Positions 22,588 through 35,162 of a stretch of DNA of 64,000 nucleotides are shown here, piece after piece. The notes below the pieces were generated by a model. The model was not told the origin of the DNA. It saw only the letters and a program-made list of their open reading frames with translations, and did not search any database. The stretch is from NCBI GenBank assembly GCA_019009955.1, contig CM032233.1, positions 96,171,001 to 96,235,000 on the forward strand. The letters are read 5' to 3'. Within the stretch, counting starts at the first letter, position 1. Every line of letters starts with the position of its first letter. This stretch comes from Riptortus pedestris (lineage: Eukaryota > Arthropoda > Insecta > Hemiptera > Alydidae). A program made the translations under genes and the position numbers.

Positions 22588-24045
22588 TTAAGGAAACACA
22601 TCATCATCTTCTTCAGCCATTTCTTTTGCTAGCTCAAGATCCTGTTGTTCTCTCTCTCTTCTCTCTTCAGCGGATTCTAAATCTTTACCATAGGATTTGG
22701 GTGGATATCTCATAGCCTTAACACTTTGGTTATGTAAATCTAGGCAAAATGAAATACGTTGATGGTAAGCCAACTGTGGTTCTCTTGTTCTGTATATATC
22801 AGTAACTTCATTGCTCTGCATGTAACCATGTTCGGGATCCAAGCTTGCTTCAATAACACCGTCTCTAATAGCTTTAGCAACAATGAACTCTGCATCCTCT
22901 GGAGAATCCAACCCAAGCTTTTTAGCAATATTTGCTGGGGTGATACGGGAATATGATAATCCAATACAGCGGATGGCAGTCTTGATGACATTATGTCTTA
23001 ACCGTAAAATTAAAGTGAATGTATGATCTGAACGAAATTGTGGGCCAAACATTTCTAATACCTCTCCAAATCTTTGGAGATCACCTGTTCTAACAGCTTG
23101 AGTTAATTGGAGATAGGGAGCCAGAGATCGTCTGAGAGGAGCTTGCCTAAATACTTGCCGATCCGGAATATCACCTAAGAGTAAATCCACACTAACAGCT
23201 AACTTTTGAACAGTTTGCCTAAAACCAACAGCAGCATGTTGGGGTGCTTTCCTTAATGCTTGAACTAAGTGCTTATGTGATTCAGAATATTCTAAACGGG
23301 CAGCTTTTATTCGCCCTAAATAATATAAAAATCGAGCCCATTCATTATTGCTTGCTGATTCTGGGTAAACAGATTTTGAAACCAATTTATCAGCTTGGTC
23401 ATAAAGATTGTAGTGCAAATAATTTCTTAACAAACAGTTTATAAGTACAGCCTGTCCTTCAAAATCATTTCTCAAGGTAGCAGTTCTTAATCGAGCATGT
23501 AAAAACCCTCTTATTTTATCAAGTTGATTGGTTAATTCATAAGCTCGAGAGTGATAAAAATAACATTTAGCAGCAATTAGATCAAGGCTTCTGCGATTTT
23601 GTGCCGTTACCTTACCCATTAATGCATCAGAACACTTAACAGCTTCAACATTCTTTCCAGTGTCAATCATCTTTACGAGAACCAGTAAATGAAGGTAGGC
23701 ATCTATCTCTGGCAACAATGGCACATTAGATGGTTTCGATGTTCTTGGCTTCTGAGCTGATTCTGGGTCCAGTTCATCAACATATGAAAGTAAAGCATCT
23801 CTATCAGAAGCTGAATGAGTATAAAGTCCTAGAATTAAGCCACGTAAAACACTGATACTAAGTTTACGACGTGTAGCTGGAAGGGATCTTAGTACTCTTA
23901 ATATAAAACGTGGTTCTTTACTAACTACAGCTTTTTCGATTTGACGGGTATGTTCTCTGATTTCTTGGATATTTGTTGCAACTGGATCTTCTGTTGAAGG
24001 TGAATCTACCACCTTCATCTCAACATCTGTTGATTCAACCGGCAT
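22588..24045 (-). CDS. Rpn3: 26S proteasome regulatory subunit Rpn3 (PSMD3)
   Basis: An intact 485-residue ORF, close to the length of fly Rpn3 (historically Dox-A2). It is a lid subunit of the 19S regulatory particle and helps to scaffold the lid around the deubiquitinase Rpn11. Seen: an acidic N-terminus, helical TPR-like repeats (about 25-290; e.g. [20 protein letters not shown]), a PCI domain (about 290-425; [11 protein letters not shown] and the winged-helix segment [16 protein letters not shown]), and the acidic C-terminus [11 protein letters not shown]. The coding part has no intron, yet TATTTTCAG stands directly before the ATG, so a 5' untranslated exon spliced onto the start codon is likely. 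This, the intact frame and the lack of a poly(A) tail argue against a retrocopy. Confidence 0.97.
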   Translation of the reverse strand: MPVESTDVEMKVVDSPSTEDPVATNIQEIREHTRQIEKAVVSKEPRFILRVLRSLPATRRKLSISVLRGLILGLYTHSASDRDALLSYVDELDPESAQKPRTSKPSNVPLLPEIDAYLHLLVLVKMIDTGKNVEAVKCSDALMGKVTAQNRRSLDLIAAKCYFYHSRAYELTNQLDKIRGFLHARLRTATLRNDFEGQAVLINCLLRNYLHYNLYDQADKLVSKSVYPESASNNEWARFLYYLGRIKAARLEYSESHKHLVQALRKAPQHAAVGFRQTVQKLAVSVDLLLGDIPDRQVFRQAPLRRSLAPYLQLTQAVRTGDLQRFGEVLEMFGPQFRSDHTFTLILRLRHNVIKTAIRCIGLSYSRITPANIAKKLGLDSPEDAEFIVAKAIRDGVIEASLDPEHGYMQSNEVTDIYRTREPQLAYHQRISFCLDLHNQSVKAMRYPPKSYGKDLESAEERREREQQDLELAKEMAEEDDDVFP

Positions 24046-24054
24046 CTGAAAATA
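24046..24054 (-). promoter_or_regulatory. Splice acceptor abutting the Rpn3 start codon
   Basis: Reading the reverse strand, GATATTTTCAG is followed at once by ATG. A 5'-UTR intron ending here would place the transcription start further up (>24.1 kb). I could not fix the first exon or its donor. Confidence 0.5.
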
Positions 24055-24589
24055 TCAATAAATTTTGTATAATTCATTATCAATCTAAAATATAAAAATA
24101 AAAAAAATACAGTGCAAATTGTCAAAGACTTAAGAGTCATATTGCAGACACAAATCATATTGTTGTTGAAGAGAAGAAAAAGAGAAATATGGTAAACAAA
24201 TGTCGAATACTATTTAAAGAAATGATTTGATAATGATGAAATAAGGGAGTCAAAGAGAACATACAATTCCAAAACAACAACAATACAATATAGAATTACA
24301 GGGATCCAGTTATTACAGATGAAAAGTCCTAAAGGAAATACCTTATGAAGATGAATGTGACAAAGTGCAAAATATTATGAAATTAAAAATATAAGTTTTA
24401 ATTGATTAAGTATTTTAATAACAAATTTTTCAGTATAATAAGCAAGTAATTAAAATAAAACGTTTTGCTGAATACTGCTTTTATTTTGGTAGGCTTTCTA
24501 ATATAAAATTCATTCATGTTGGGAGTTGGTTAGATTTTTATATTATGGACTAGAATATAATATAAATTCATTTCTAATTTAGGTAAATG

Positions 24590-24770
24590 AATTGATTCTT
24601 ATAGCTTCCGACATTATCAATTAGTCTTGTCGTGGCTCTCTGAGCAGAAGGTAACTTTTTGTAAGTTATATTAATTCGAATGGTGCCGGATGCAGGAGTT
24701 CAGGACAAGGCCTTTTGGCATAACATGCCCTCATCAGGTGCTAACAAACAAAAAAGAAATATTTTTAAGG
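24590..24770 (-). repeat. Possible retroelement 3'-end fragment
   Basis: The reverse strand carries CCTGATGAGGGCATGTTATG followed by CCAAAAGGCC, a GC-rich self-complementary patch in AT-rich DNA. It resembles the DEGM-type 3' regions of arthropod retroelements only loosely, so the call is weak. Confidence 0.25.
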
Positions 24771-24883
24771 CCCATGTAATGAAGACAAACAATTATATTT
24801 AAGATATTAATAAAACACAATGGAACCATATTAAAATGTTCTAAGCTTAAACTTATCACCCAACATAAACAGATGAATTGATT

Positions 24884-24888
<5 letters not shown>

Positions 24889-24941
<53 letters not shown>
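24889..24941. repeat. (TA)n microsatellite
   Basis: About 52 nt of pure TA. Confidence 0.95.
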
Positions 24942-24945
<4 letters not shown>

Positions 24946-25607
24946 CAAGACAAAATGCCCTTCCAAAAAAAAAAAAAAAAATGGTTATATTTTAACAATG
25001 CTCGTACGCAGGCCCAGGTACAGAAGCTAGAATAATGACTGCAGAACCATGCCTGGCAACTAGGAGAGAACTCTAGAGAAAGAAAGGACTCTACTTTCAA
25101 GTAGCTTTGGAAAAAGAAAACTATGAAAACATCCCACAATATAGCTTTGTCAGATAGACAGTAATTAAGAAAATTCAAAACGTGGAACTTCTTTATATTG
25201 AGCTTTTGAAGCGGGGGAGGGGTATTTCTTCTTAATGGAAATACAAGGTTCTCACTCTCAGCTAAACCAGTAATGGCGTTCCCACAAGCCCACAAACGTG
25301 TGTGTTTGACTGTTATCTATTAAATTATTATTATCATTAATTAACTAAATTATCAACTGCTCTAATTTCGATGTTAGGATATTTGAATATTACTTCATTA
25401 TATTTTAAATGTAATAGTTTACTTTTATTTCTTGGGCCTTAAATATGATTCTTATTTGTTTGTCAGCAACTGATGGTACCACTTTCTAGATAAAAGGACC
25501 TATCCTGAAATAAATATCTTGGTGACAAGACTTTCTGTTTATAAGATCTGTTTCCCAATTGTGTAATTAAGGTTTTAAAAACCTATTTACACTCAAAGTA
25601 ACTAATA

Positions 25608-26480
25608 GGTGTACAAATAAGTTTCCACGGTTTGATAAAAGATGGGCCCACCACAGAAAAATACACAATGGAAAGCCGAAAGTGAATGAAGATCACTTCC
25701 CAATTATAGAATTGGCAATATTATTGGAGAAATAATTCTCCCAAATGCAACAAGAACTTGCAATTGCAAGTGACTCAACAAGCAATTTCATATAATTTAA
25801 AATCGTTGTTGAATCGACCATTAATTTTGAACCATTGATTCAAAAACAAGGGAATTGGGTTCCATATGAGCTGAGAGACATTGAACACTGATCATGCAGG
25901 AGTGAAATGCTGCTCGCCAGGCATAAAAAGAGTTTTTTGCATTGCATGGTCACTGGTGATGAAAAATGGATCCTCTAAAATAACCCGAAGATGAGAACGG
26001 CATTGGTTAAGCCCGGTGAATCATCAACATGATTAAAAATTGAAAAAATTAATGCTGTGTATTTAGTGGAGCGACTTGGAGGAAACCGTCACTGGAGCTC
26101 TGTACCAAAAATAATTAATGAGGTTGAGTCGGGCACTAAAAGAAAAACGTGCCCATGACTACTCCAGACATGACAAAATTATTCTCATATTCATCAGACT
26201 TAGCCCCTTCTGATTATCACCTATTCCGGTCAATGGCGCATGGTCTATCTAAGCACCATTTTACATTATATGAAGATACCAAAAATTGGGTAGATTTGCG
26301 GATAGCGCCAAAACATGAAGAGTTCTTTTGACTTGGTATACGAATGCTGTCAGAAAGATGGGGCAAAGCAGTGGTAAGTGTTGGGAAATACTTTGAATAA
26401 AACATTATGTACCGTTCTTTCATAATAAATTCCTAATTTTTTTTTTATAAAAAAAAAACGTGGAAACCTATTTGTACACC
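25608..26480 (+). mobile_element. Deleted mariner element with intact terminal inverted repeats
   Basis: Inverted termini GGTGTACAAATAAGTTTCC (left) and its near inverse ending GTACACC (right) are bounded by TA on both sides (25606-25607, 26481-26482). The transposase remnant reads VTGDEKWI (first catalytic Asp, codon near 25958), RHDKIIL near 26150, and SDLAPSDYHLFRSMAHGL near 26200 (third catalytic Asp of DD34D). The segment with the second Asp (the DNARPH region) and much of the N-terminus are missing, and stops interrupt the frame. It is 873 bp against about 1.3 kb for complete mariners, so it is inactive. Confidence 0.9.
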
Positions 26481-26489
26481 TAATATTAA

Positions 26490-28860
26490 AATAGTGGAAA
26501 AAATTCCCAAAATATGAAATTTTCAGTAAAACAATATTTCAAAACACATAGTCGTTTATTATCATTTTGTCCATGAAAATGTCATGAATGGGATAGTAGA
26601 CATTTGTATTTTTGTTTCAAATAACAATATTGTCTACAGTTTTACTACATCATTTGGAAATATTATTTATCCATGTCTAGAGAAATTCTGTGCTTAACTT
26701 TTGAAGATCTAAGCTAAATGTGCAATGTTTATAATCAATCATGCATTCAATGCAGTATAAGTTATAAAATAAGAAAATGGGTATTAAAATGAAGTATTTT
26801 ATCTACCTATTTTCTTTGTAGTAATAAAAAGTATCATAACATCATTAACATAATAAATTAATACAAATCATATATTTTTAAAATAATTGTCTTATAATGT
26901 TTTAGTCACAGTAGCGAAAAGTGGATGTTAATAAATAATAATAATATAATGCTTGTTCTTAGTCTTTGAATGTTTTTCTTATAAAAATTTTAAATCTTTG
27001 GTTTCCAATTTTCTGGTTATCATTACACAACTTGGAACTGGGTTTATTTAGACTACATACTTTTGGGAACACGGCTAATGGTCATAGTTCAATAATTGCT
27101 GAACAATTTTCACTAGTAAAACCACAAGTAGAATACAAAAGAGGTGTTACACAACAAAGCAATATATTTTAGTGCCAACAGGACAGAGATGTGCTAGAAA
27201 TATGCGAATCGTAAACACTTTTGAAAGACCATCACAAAAAAAAATTGTGTATTTTCTTATTGGGGCCTAACTTAACTTATTGTGATTGTCAACCTTTCTT
27301 TTTCAGTGATGGTACTCCTGAATTTACTATTTGCCACAACCTTTGATATATGTTGCCTCAAAACTTGCAGAAGATGATCAAAAGCTGAGATAGACTTTTG
27401 ATAATATTCGAATGAATTGGAGGGATATTGCAGTACACTTAAATAACATGTTTAAAATGTTTATTGAAGGCCTGCGTGGAGGCATTGTTCTGAATGTAAG
27501 TTTTTCCAACAAACCTATTGATTCAAGCACAAACACAGTTTTTACTTTGGGATAACATCCTCATTGGGTAGAGGTAGAACTACTAATGAGGCAAACCCAC
27601 ACACTCAGGATATGCAGATGGATAGATTGATTGCCTATTTATCTTCCCTTAAAAACACAACCCTTTAAGCGGGATGTGGCAAAACTGAATAGTGTGCACC
27701 CGGCCTAATTCCACCATCAATCCCACAACCCAAGGTTTGTACATCATAAAGAGACATGCGAAGTGGACTTTTGAATCATTCGTCTAAATTAAGGAACTAA
27801 TTTTATCGATTTTTGAAGATAAATATATGTTTACAGATTATAAAATTTAAATTACATAGTTAAATGTTATGGTAAATAATACGAGAACTATAATATGACT
27901 TGGTTAAAAAATATTAATTACAGAAGAAAAGGAGGCAAAATTTTCTCGACACTAATGGTAAAAAATCAAGACTTGGAAGGTAATAAGAGACTTATGTTCG
28001 ATATTAGCAGGGTTACTTCTGAAATAACATTGTCTTCTTTTGTATGATTTATCCACATTTAAAAATATCAATATACAGCCTAAATAAGCTTTGTTAGAAC
28101 GATCATAAACACTGATAGAATTGCTTATAAATATACTTACAGGTAGATGTATCAATATTTTACAAATAAACACAAAGCGAATGTTAAATTTATGCTGTAA
28201 TATTTGCTTTATGGTCAAATGGAAATTTCTGTTTTACTGCTGAGTGCTTGTATCCATTAACACAATAGACTTACTGCCCAGGATTTAAGAAAACAATCTA
28301 AAACTAGATTATTACAGGTTTGTTTCTAGCAGCAATAAATAAATTAATAAATTCCTCAGGAATACCATGTTTACCTTAGAAGAAAACATAAATATCGTAA
28401 TTCAATCACAACTATGAGCTTAAGAACAACTATTTAATAAAGTATGCTGAGAGCTGTAGACTCGGCGAATAACACGATCTATCATAATCGAGTGGGGCAA
28501 AAGAAAATAAACTATTTAGTTATTATTTTGAACAAATGAATACCTTTAGATGATACTTGACAGAAGATGATCCAGCATATAAGTAAAACCACGCTCAGAG
28601 ACTCCAAAGAAATACGATTAAACCTACAGCAAAGAGATACCTTGTAGAGGTTACTATTCTATTAAACAGATAACCCCACGATCAATTTTTATGACACCAC
28701 TCATTCATTGCGTCAACATATTCGGGCATCCTAACTTCAGATATCACCGAAACCGCATTTGTCTTAAACAACTTATTAAAACTTAAGGAAGAGGAGGGAC
28801 AAATTGCTTAACTAACCTATTATTGTATGTAGTTATTTAGTTATTTAGCTATTGAGTGTA
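26490..28860. other. Intergenic, no gene recognised
   Basis: AT-rich with scattered short ORFs. A higher-GC patch at about 27520-27760 looks like an old repeat but matches nothing I know. Confidence 0.35.
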
Positions 28861-28864
28861 AAAA

Positions 28865-28916
28865 TATCAAATGTCAATGGATCCTACTTAGGAGTAGACA
28901 AAAATGAGGCCCGTTC

Positions 28917-28978
<62 letters not shown>

Positions 28979-29500
28979 GTTTTCATTTACACATTACCCA
29001 TGTGGGAAGAGAGTTTATTTTCTACAGGAGCCATGCAATTTGTATATAACATGTACGTTAAACTAGAATGTATTGTATACATTAAATTAATCGGTAATAA
29101 TCATATTAGGTATACAAAATAAACTATAATAAATAAAACAAATACATTTGATAAGATATATGTAAACCCAAGTAAAATGTGTCCTAATAATTATCATGTT
29201 TGGAATTGAGTAAATTATGCCACCATTTAGACATCATATTAAAAATTATTATAAACACTATTTAATGTGTCAATTGTTAGTATTATGGATTTTGAACATA
29301 TTTTTTTAAATTACAGGATATATATATATATGCATTTTTGTCATATTTATGTCCATGCGCGTATAGGTCTGGTAATTTTTAGTCGACCTAGACATTGGTA
29401 CCATTAATGTAAAACAGAAGATAATAAAATATCGCTGTTATTATGAAACGCTTCCAAAAATATTATGTAACCAATCCTATTGTAAATGTTTTCTTCATTT
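28865..29500 (+). repeat. Terminal-hairpin repeat family, degenerate copy with (TA)n
   Basis: TCAATGGATCCTACTTAGGA and AATGAGGCCCGTTCAAAT are followed by (TA)n (28920-28977). Later blocks include AAAATATCGCTGTTATTATG and AACCAATCCTATTGTAAATG, both shared with the copies near 54.7 kb. Confidence 0.45.
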
Positions 29501-29839
29501 GTTGCTCATCGTATTTTTTCTCTAACTCTAATATTGACGGGATATGAGTAAATTTTTAGTTTTCAGTTGGTTCCCTACTCGTCTCAGATTACCAATGAGC
29601 CAATATATTTCATATTGTCTTATTTTAAGTTTAGATAGGACATATTAATTTCATCTAACATGCAAGGTGTGGTGTTTAGAGAAACCGTAAAATAAAATAT
29701 CTCCATTATTATTATTATTATTATTGTTGGAAATTTAAAATCTATAGCTGCTGTTCTATATAGTTTTCTAACTAGAATATTAACCGACGTCCACTTAAAT
29801 AAATTATAAGAATAAATATTTTGCGTCCAGCTTAATGTC

Positions 29840-30730
29840 CTATTTATAAAGGTTTATTATTGCTTGGTAAATAAAGAATAGAATGGGGATGACCTTATCA
29901 GCTAATTCCAAATTGGTCACTACTTCTGGGGATTGCGCCCACCCGTCTCCTAATCTTCTTCGAATATGGTGCATATCACCGAAGCTCCCTCTTATGATCG
30001 CAGTACTTATTCTTTTAGTAATAATCAATATTCTAGCCTCTTTCAGATAGTTTCTTGTCATCCTAATCGCTTCATTCACTTGCTCTGCGATCTGGAGTCC
30101 CCTCTTGTTATATGCAGCTGCTCTGAAACAATGGGTCGCCAACATTCTCAGTAGACCATACATTTTTATAACCCACGAAGGGGTTCCAAGTACTGAACCT
30201 TCAGAAGATTCTTTGATCACTTCTACTACTGCCTCTGGCCCTCCGCTGTCTCTGAAGTATGCAATCCTGTCTTGAAGGAAGCTGCTGATGAGAGCATGGA
30301 TGTTACTAGGCAACTCCATTTCTTGGACTGCTTCCATAACTCGCGGCCAACACCTGTTATCATACGCACCTGCTATATGTAGATGGCGATTGCCATTGTG
30401 TTGCTTTCATTTCCTGGTTTACCTAATTTATTGAAGCCGATGCCATCAGTGGCTACGCTCCTTATTTTCGTTTTAGTATTTTCGTATTTACTTGCAGTAT
30501 TTATCGTTTCATGTACCTGCTGGATGAGATTATTACAAGCTCTCTCTGCCATTACTGCTAACTCCGGCTCTGTTGTACCTACCACTTCTTTTGCTATTTA
30601 TTTTTTGTCTCCTCTTCTCTTGTACGTTACAGGATTGTCATCTATATCTTCTGTGACTTTTGACTTTGGAAAAATTAGTCGTACTTGTTCCGATAGCATT
30701 TCTATTATATCCGTGAGCCTCGTACGTTAG
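29840..30730 (-). pseudogene. R1-like LINE reverse transcriptase fragment
   Basis: On the reverse strand YDNRCWPRVMEAVQEMELPS, then SSFLQDRI and SEGSVLGTPSWV follow in one frame. This matches the reverse transcriptase order seen in R1/jockey-type LINEs: a D-N-x-W-W-P motif, a helical stretch, and PQGSVLGP. The YADD active-site motif was not found, and a stop separates this part from the upstream ORF (30373-30585). The element is decayed. The downstream half of the 165-codon ORF (RAAAYNKRGLQIAEQ onward) is not recognised. Confidence 0.6.
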
Positions 30731-31029
30731 TTTTTATGGGCCTCTGATTCTGCTTGTTGATCTTCCTCACAGAATTTGGCACAACCGCCCCGAGATCCGT
30801 CTTTATTTTTTGTTTCTCATTTGCACAGTTAAAACCGAATAGTTTTTATTTTATAAGCCTTTCAACATGCTTTTGAGTCACTTAATTTAATGGCGGCAGC
30901 CCAGTCTCTCTTTTTTTATTTAAATTATTTTATTAACAAAACCATGTAAGTTGATTTAAGATATACCTTATAACTTTTAAGAGTAGTTTAGCATTTTTTT
31001 TTTTAAAAGGCAAATCATGTATAAGGTAG

Positions 31030-31099
31030 AACACGTGACACGTTTTTCGAAAAATTTCTTAAAATATCCATTAATCATATCTAGAAAATGACGAAAATG

Positions 31100-31160
<61 letters not shown>
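31030..31160 (+). repeat. Terminal-hairpin repeat family fragment with (TA)n
   Basis: ACACGTTTTTCGAAAAATTT and AATGACGAAAATGTA, shared with other copies, are followed by about 60 nt of (TA)n. Confidence 0.5.
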
Positions 31161-31162
<2 letters not shown>

Positions 31163-31299
31163 TGATATGATGCTGATCAAAAATTGATAGATGATCTGGT
31201 TGGAAATTGAATGTCCTACAGTTATTGGTCTACACATGTTTTCGCTAATTCTAATGTTAAGAGATACTTGCATTTAATTAGTTTTCACCCCGAATAAAC

Positions 31300-31910
31300 C
31301 CCCACTCATACTCCTTTTATATTACATATATCATTAACCGGTTATTTGTAATTTAAATACCACGTATCATTTCTGGGCTAAGTTTTCACCCGTTGATATG
31401 AATCGGACGGAAGAATTGTTTATATTTATTTATTATAATTATTTTGAATTGATGTGCTGTAGCAAAGGTTATGAGCTTTTCACCTCCTATTTAGCCTTCG
31501 ATTTAATGAGATATTTAATACCTCTTCTTCACCTTGTCTTCATTCCCCAACACGCCCATGGAAATATCCCATTAAAATGAGTAAAATGTTCTTTCTATGT
31601 ATGCTGCTCATAATTTCCTCGAATGAAGAATAAAAGCTGTCTTTATCTTCTTATTCGGCTGCCGCAGTGGGTGCATAGGTTTGCATAATTGTCATTTGTT
31701 TATTTAACTTGAATTTCATTTTTAATCTTACAATTCTTTAATTTTCTTCAGCAAATCCTGATATATATTCTTTCCATTTATTTTTAACTATGAACCCTAC
31801 TCCCTGTTGGCCAGATATTGCTGCTGTGTGCATAAACACCATTTTTGGCAGTTCTATTATTTCACCTCATCTAAATTCAACAATTTCCCAGAACCCCATC
31901 AACCAGAAGT
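31300..31910 (-). pseudogene. LINE (RTE-type) endonuclease domain remnant
   Basis: The reverse strand reads HTAAISGQQGVGFIVKNKW, then RIVRLKMKF, MQTYAPTAAAE, EDKDSFY, and, after a frame change, KLITFATAHQFKI. These match in order the apurinic-type endonuclease of RTE-like LINEs (GVGF, YAPT, a D/E-rich DSFY segment, an LxxFA...L(K)I strand). Several stops show that it is dead. Confidence 0.7.
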
Positions 31911-32219
31911 TAATAGCACTTTATGCCCCTTTGTTTAACTTTATACAGTGAGGGACTAGCTTGGCTCTTGCAGTCCCTATTTCCTAAGCTTGGTTTTCTT
32001 TTTATTCTAATCATTGAATTTAGTGTTGTTCGTTACCTTACTTTTATTTCTTAGATTATTATTCATCAAAATTATAGACTCTAAGCTAATGTTTACAGGT
32101 CCAGTTTTGGTATGTGGATTCATTCTCCTGATGTTTTCAATCATAGACAATACTTATTACTATTTCCATATTATAGCATATTTCTACAAATTCATTAATA
32201 GACCTCTACTGTTTTCAAT

Positions 32220-32445
32220 ATTCATGCAAAAGACAATAAGGTTTTTCTAATTGTTTTGCCTTATTTGAGGTTGCTTTATTTTTTTCAAATTTATTTTGGG
32301 TTGCTACTACATCTCGACGAATATTTGAAATATCTATCTCCAATCTATATAGTTTAGTTTTAAGCTCTTCTGCAGTATCTAACTTCTTTAAAATTTCATT
32401 TAGTTTAGGCTCTATTTCAAAATATTTCTTGATTTTTCAATATAA
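32220..32445 (-). pseudogene. LINE ORF1-like coiled-coil remnant
   Basis: A stop-free reverse-strand frame reads YFEIEPKLNEILKKLDTAEE, then LKTKLYRLEIDISNIRRDVV and NKFEKNKATSNKAKQLEK. This is a heptad-rich, charged stretch like the coiled coil of LINE ORF1 or linker proteins. It lies directly upstream (on this strand) of the endonuclease remnant, so both probably come from one element of about 1.2 kb. Confidence 0.5.
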
Positions 32446-33052
32446 AGACGGAGGTTGCTTTAGGATAGATTGGTTATATCCTATTAGTAGTTTTTTTATA
32501 TTATATATAAAAACAACCTCCCAGCTAAATTTGAACTCACAAAAATCTCTTCTTTGCGCTGATGATGCTTGTTTAATTATTAAAGCTACAAACCTTGACA
32601 GACTGTAACAGTATAGGCCTATTAATATTAATGTTATTGCCTGATTGGTTAATAGTAAGTAAGTAACCTATGAAAGTGTTGGAAACAAATATTCTAGGTT
32701 TAAGCAAATACTCAAATTCTTCTGGGGTTTATTCTATGAATAATCAATACATTTTACCAGTCCCCATGGAACAAATTTTAGGATTGACTAACGTCATCTG
32801 GTTTTGTCATGTTGAAGAATAAAGTAAGATATAAAAATTGCTCTACTTCTTATTAAAATTTTCAATAACCAAGTAGTTGATTGCCCAAATAAACCCTAAT
32901 CCTAATCCTATTAAAAGTCCTCAAGCTATATCTTCCAATGGAAACTCTATTACTAATATACTATGGTTAAATTAAATTATCTCAGGTAAAAAAACCGGCT
33001 TATGTTTGGACAACGTTTAACTCCAGACATAGCTTGGCAAGCTTCTAAAACC

Positions 33053-33160
33053 ATTTTAGCAGATTTCCCTTGGAGGAAATCAGCTATTGAGGTTGTACTA
33101 ATGACACAATTTTCGAAAAATGTCCTCAAATGTCCATTGATCCTACCTAGGAAAATGTAT
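33053..33160 (+). repeat. Terminal-hairpin repeat family, left-end fragment
   Basis: AGCAGATTTCCCTTGGAGGA with AATCAGCTATTGAGGTTGTA, then CACAATTTTCGAAAAATG and TGTCCATTGATCCTACCTAG. Only the left end is present; it abuts duplicated segment A. Confidence 0.65.
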
Positions 33161-34314
33161 TACAGGAAGCGAAAAATAAATGGACTTCTTTCAATTTTAT
33201 TTTTTATTCCATTGTACTTATTTTATAAAAAATACAATTTATTTATAACTCAAAATTTACTTTCAGGGTCCATTATGTAACATGTAAAATATAAGGATAT
33301 ACTTCTGTTAAAAATAAATTTTACAAAATTACTAAATGTTTAAAATAAATTCTGGCAGCATCTGTCCATTATGTTTAATTATTCCAAAAGATATAGAAAT
33401 CACAATTTTAAACAATGTTAAATTATAAAAGTAAGCTTTATATTTTAAACCACAGGCAGCATCATTCTCATTTATCATTTCAAAATAAATGGTATGGATA
33501 TCTTTAAACAAGATACATAAAAAAAAAAAATAATAAAGTATACACTGAATTTTGTACAATTGTGCTTACAATAATGTAAATTTTACTAAATATAAAGCTA
33601 GATAAAATAAGTAACATCATGAAAGAATCTAAAAAGGATATTGAAAACTCACAAATTTAACCCTAATTTTTTCTTTGTCTCTTTCTTTATTATCTTCAAA
33701 TCAGTTGCGACAAAAAATGTTGAAAGTTAAAATAAAATTATGAATGTTTTTTATAATATATTTTAAATGCCCTTAAACTTCGAGTAAATTTTACTTTGTA
33801 TTACCTCATTCCCTTTAGTTATTTTGAACACACATATTTTGAATAAACTAAATTACCAATAAAACATAAACAATATTAAAATAAAATACACACTGATTTT
33901 AAATAAGTCTGCTAACTATTTGGTCAATTGATAGGTCAGGAAGTTTTTATTATGGTGTAACTTTTTTGTTAGAAGAAATAATGCCAATTCATTCATACGC
34001 TGCAGGCTGCCATGTTAAAAATTTTGAACCACGAGAAGTATTCCAAATGTGACCTGAAAAATGTAGATAAATTTATTAAGAAATGATAATATAATTGATT
34101 CAATTACTTAAATTGAATGTAGAGAGAGAAAAAAAAAGAAAGAATACATGAAGGAAATTGCTTTAATGATATTCATTTCTGATTGATTCCACTATGTTAA
34201 ATTTCAGCTGTTGTAATATAGGGAGCGCAGGATATAATACCTGGTTAAATAAGAAGTCAAACTCCTTCACAGCATTTGTTTTCAAATACAATAATAACAT
34301 AGTATCGTCATGAG

Positions 34315-34318
<4 letters not shown>

Positions 34319-34358
<40 letters not shown>

Positions 34359-34620
34359 CTTGCAACAACCCGTCACAAGGTCTAGTCTTCTCCCAATAGC
34401 CTTCGCCAGTTGGCACGGTCCTGAGCTGCAGTTGTTCAATGTGAGTTATTGAGTAGTGCCCTCGAGTTCCATGCTGTCCACACACCTAGTCTTCATCTTC
34501 TAACCCTTCTTGATCCAATAATCTATCAAACCTTGACTTTTGAGTGCTCTGTTCTGGACACATTCTGGTCATGTGACCAGCCCAATGGAGTCTGCTAATT
34601 TTTATGAAATTAATGATATC
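34319..34620 (-). pseudogene. RTE-type LINE 3' end with (TA)n tail
   Basis: The reverse strand reads RLHWAGHMTRM, a hallmark of the C-terminal region of RTE/BovB-like ORF2, and after a frame change AAQDRANWRRLLGED with a stop. About 20 nt beyond the stop the sequence turns into (TA)n (34319-34354), as expected for RTE elements, which end in microsatellites. Confidence 0.75.
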
Positions 34621-34839
34621 CTCATAGTTGTAAAGGACAGACAATTCCTGACTTTTATGGTGTTCAAGCACATAGCATTTGAAATAACATATTGTGAAGG
34701 AGATACCATATTCACTTAACCAGAAGCTGTTGTATTCTTTAAAATACTCACTTTCAGACATGTATGTCTTGGCATGAATTACAAAAGAAATTTGTAATTT
34801 GGTTATTGAATATTTCAAAAACCCTATTGGAAACACTAA

Positions 34840-35055
34840 CCCTTTCCACTCCAATGTCTAGTGTCACTCGACACTGATTTTGTTCCACTAGCTCCACTGT
34901 CGAGTGATACTCGACATGGTGTAATACCTCTTTTTGCGGAAAATTTTAAAACAGGAGGGATTTTTGTTACTGAAATGTTTGAGTCACGAATGAATGAAAC
35001 ATATTCTAGAATCGTAAGATACTATAATTCAATTAAAGCCTTGGAGTGGAAAGTG
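34840..35055. mobile_element. piggyBac-like MITE at a TTAA target
   Basis: The left end CCCTTTCCACTCCAATG and right end CCTTGGAGTGGAAAGTG form inverted repeats, flanked by CTAA (left) and TTAA (right). Subterminal copies of TCGAGTG and CACTCGACA lie inside. The duplicated segment B has CAACACTTTAAATTATTG at the matching place, that is, an unoccupied site. The size is 216 bp with no coding capacity. The 77-codon forward ORF across it is chance. Confidence 0.8.
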
Positions 35056-35162
35056 TTAATTATTGATATCAGTATAAAGAGGGATAAACTGTAAATTAAA
35101 AATAATTGTAAAAAAATATATATAAATAGAACTCACATATCTGTGTAAGGGGAAAAGTGCCA

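Noticed and set aside
24942..25295. 117-codon reverse-strand ORF
   Set aside because: It ends in a poly-T-derived phenylalanine run and has no recognisable motif; probably chance or a repeat.
28904..29122. ORFs containing long (Ile-Tyr)n runs, here and at 7.7, 31.0 and 47.7 kb
   Set aside because: They are translations of (TA)n arrays.
34861..35094. 77-codon forward ORF
   Set aside because: It lies across the TTAA-flanked MITE and its inverted repeats, so it is not a gene.
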